This document shows positions 5,519-6,359 of a stretch of 6,359 bases of DNA, piece by piece (position 1 is the stretch's first letter; the number at the start of each line of letters is the position of its first letter). The translations under genes were made by a program, and so were the position numbers. Source of the DNA: an uncultured Bacteroidales bacterium. GTDB taxonomy: Bacteria > Bacteroidota > Bacteroidia > Bacteroidales > UBA4417. The stretch lies in the NCBI GenBank assembly GCA_903917425.1, contig CAIXAQ010000932.1:1-6359 (forward strand), given 5' to 3'. The notes below the pieces were generated by a model. The model searched no databases and was not told the origin of the DNA. It saw nothing but the letters and a program-made list of their open reading frames with translations.

Positions 5519-6359
5519 TCACTCCACCTTAACCATTTTGTAATCCTGAAGTTTCACTATATTGATATCCTGGTTTTGAAGGCCATCGCCGGTATTTACA
5601 TCCGAAAAATTAAAGTTATACTGTAAACCTTTTCCTTTGTGGCCAGGCATGCACAACAGTGACTCGTCGCCATACCACATCAACGAAGTTAGGAAATACC
5701 ATCCTATATCGTATCCCAGGAATGCATGTTGGTTCGCTTGTGGCAGGGCACCGTATTTACTGCGGAACCTGGCTGTAAACTGCTGAACTGCTTCACTTTC
5801 GTAATCGATATAATTGGTGGTAAGTTGGTGGAAATTAAGGTTTACCAGGAATTCAGTTTCAAGGTCGAACTCTTCCCAGCCATCCATCCCGATAAGGATG
5901 ATATCATTCATCTTTGCTTTTCCATTCAGAAGTGAAACAAAATTAGGCACGTTAGTTTTGCTGTTCGAAAAGAAAATGATAATATTTTTTTGATCGGGTT
6001 TAAGCCTCTTTGTAACGCCAGCCATCTGATCTGCCGTAAATACCGATTCCTGGTAACTGCCTTTGAATAGTTGATCAGCAGTGTTTTTCTTAATTAAAAC
6101 CGAGAAATCATCAACCAGAGCTTTGAGTTCTCTTTTGTCATTCCGCACCGCAATAATATTGGCATCTGGATAATGACCGACAATAAAAGCTGAAAGTTTG
6201 CCGGCAACTCCCGAACTCGAAGCCTGCGTTTTTACTACGAAAGGATTGCTTTCAACAATGTTCTCGCGACGGGAAAGTGGATTAATGATGGCGATTTTAT
6301 ATTTTTGGGCAAAACGGGCTGCAATAGTGAAAGAGTTTGCATACATAGGGCCGACCAAA
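5519..6359 (-). CDS. Type 1 periplasmic-binding-fold protein (Leu/Ile/Val-receptor-like), C-terminal part
   Basis: The frame is open through the right edge, so the N-terminus is missing. The first in-window codon (6358-6356) is TTG, read here as an internal Leu. About 279 residues are seen. They fit a Peripla_BP_6-type domain: LVGPMYANSF near the cut end (family motif IGPxxS), INPLSR at 25-30, SNPFVV at 37-42, YPDANIIAVRND at 63-74, a second lobe with IILIGMDGWEEF at 153-164, and the late hallmark QHAFLGYDIGWYFLTSLMWYG at 210-230. The C-terminus (QNQDINIVKLQDYKMVKV) resembles Bacteroidota envelope proteins that fuse this fold to upstream LysM domains; whether LysM is present here cannot be seen. 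Such proteins are often annotated as amino acid ABC transporter receptors, but no transporter gene lies nearby, so an envelope or peptidoglycan-linked binding role is equally possible. Confidence 0.75.
   Translation of the reverse strand, partial: LVGPMYANSFTIAARFAQKYKIAIINPLSRRENIVESNPFVVKTQASSSGVAGKLSAFIVGHYPDANIIAVRNDKRELKALVDDFSVLIKKNTADQLFKGSYQESVFTADQMAGVTKRLKPDQKNIIIFFSNSKTNVPNFVSLLNGKAKMNDIILIGMDGWEEFDLETEFLVNLNFHQLTTNYIDYESEAVQQFTARFRSKYGALPQANQHAFLGYDIGWYFLTSLMWYGDESLLCMPGHKGKGLQYNFNFSDVNTGDGLQNQDINIVKLQDYKMVKVE

Overview
The window looks like chromosomal DNA of a member of the Bacteroidota, probably class Bacteroidia. The clearest evidence is a secreted protein ending in a type IX secretion (T9SS) type A sorting domain. 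Supporting signs are the recurring Bacteroidota-type -7 promoter element TAnnTTTG upstream of genes, weak or absent Shine-Dalgarno sequences, and moderate GC content. The genus cannot be read from the sequence.

Layout. Positions 1-171 are a probable divergent promoter region with the first codons of a possible leftward gene. Positions 172-2743 hold a compact three-gene operon for a high-affinity metal importer, most likely zinc: lipoprotein substrate-binding protein (znuA-like), ATPase (znuC-like) and permease (znuB-like), with gaps of only 15 and 1 nt. Positions 2906-3718 encode a PPSR-family (DUF299) bifunctional kinase/pyrophosphorylase, which controls PEP synthase or pyruvate phosphate dikinase. 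It apparently starts at TTG and has its own -7 element. Positions 3952-5334 encode a secreted protein made of seven exactly spaced 49-residue repeats, probably a seven-bladed beta-propeller, followed by a T9SS sorting domain. A convergent intergenic region with a possible bidirectional hairpin follows. Positions 5519-6359 hold the 3' part of a leftward gene for a type 1 periplasmic-binding-fold protein of the branched-chain amino acid receptor type.

How the genes work together. The three importer genes form one functional unit: periplasmic metal capture, ATP hydrolysis and membrane translocation. The ATPase carries a nine-histidine C-terminal tail encoded by a short His-Asp tandem repeat, whereas the histidine loop of the binding protein is short. 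The other genes look like independent transcription units. PPSR belongs to the PEP/pyruvate node, the repeat protein is an exported or surface protein of unknown ligand, and the last gene is probably an envelope-associated binding protein. I do not see a convincing new multi-gene system. The items most worth a second look are the indel-free 49-residue repeat protein, the paired inverted TACTTTTG elements around the znuA start, the TTG start of PPSR, the His-rich ATPase tail and a 27-codon Cys-rich micro-ORF at 3790-3873.
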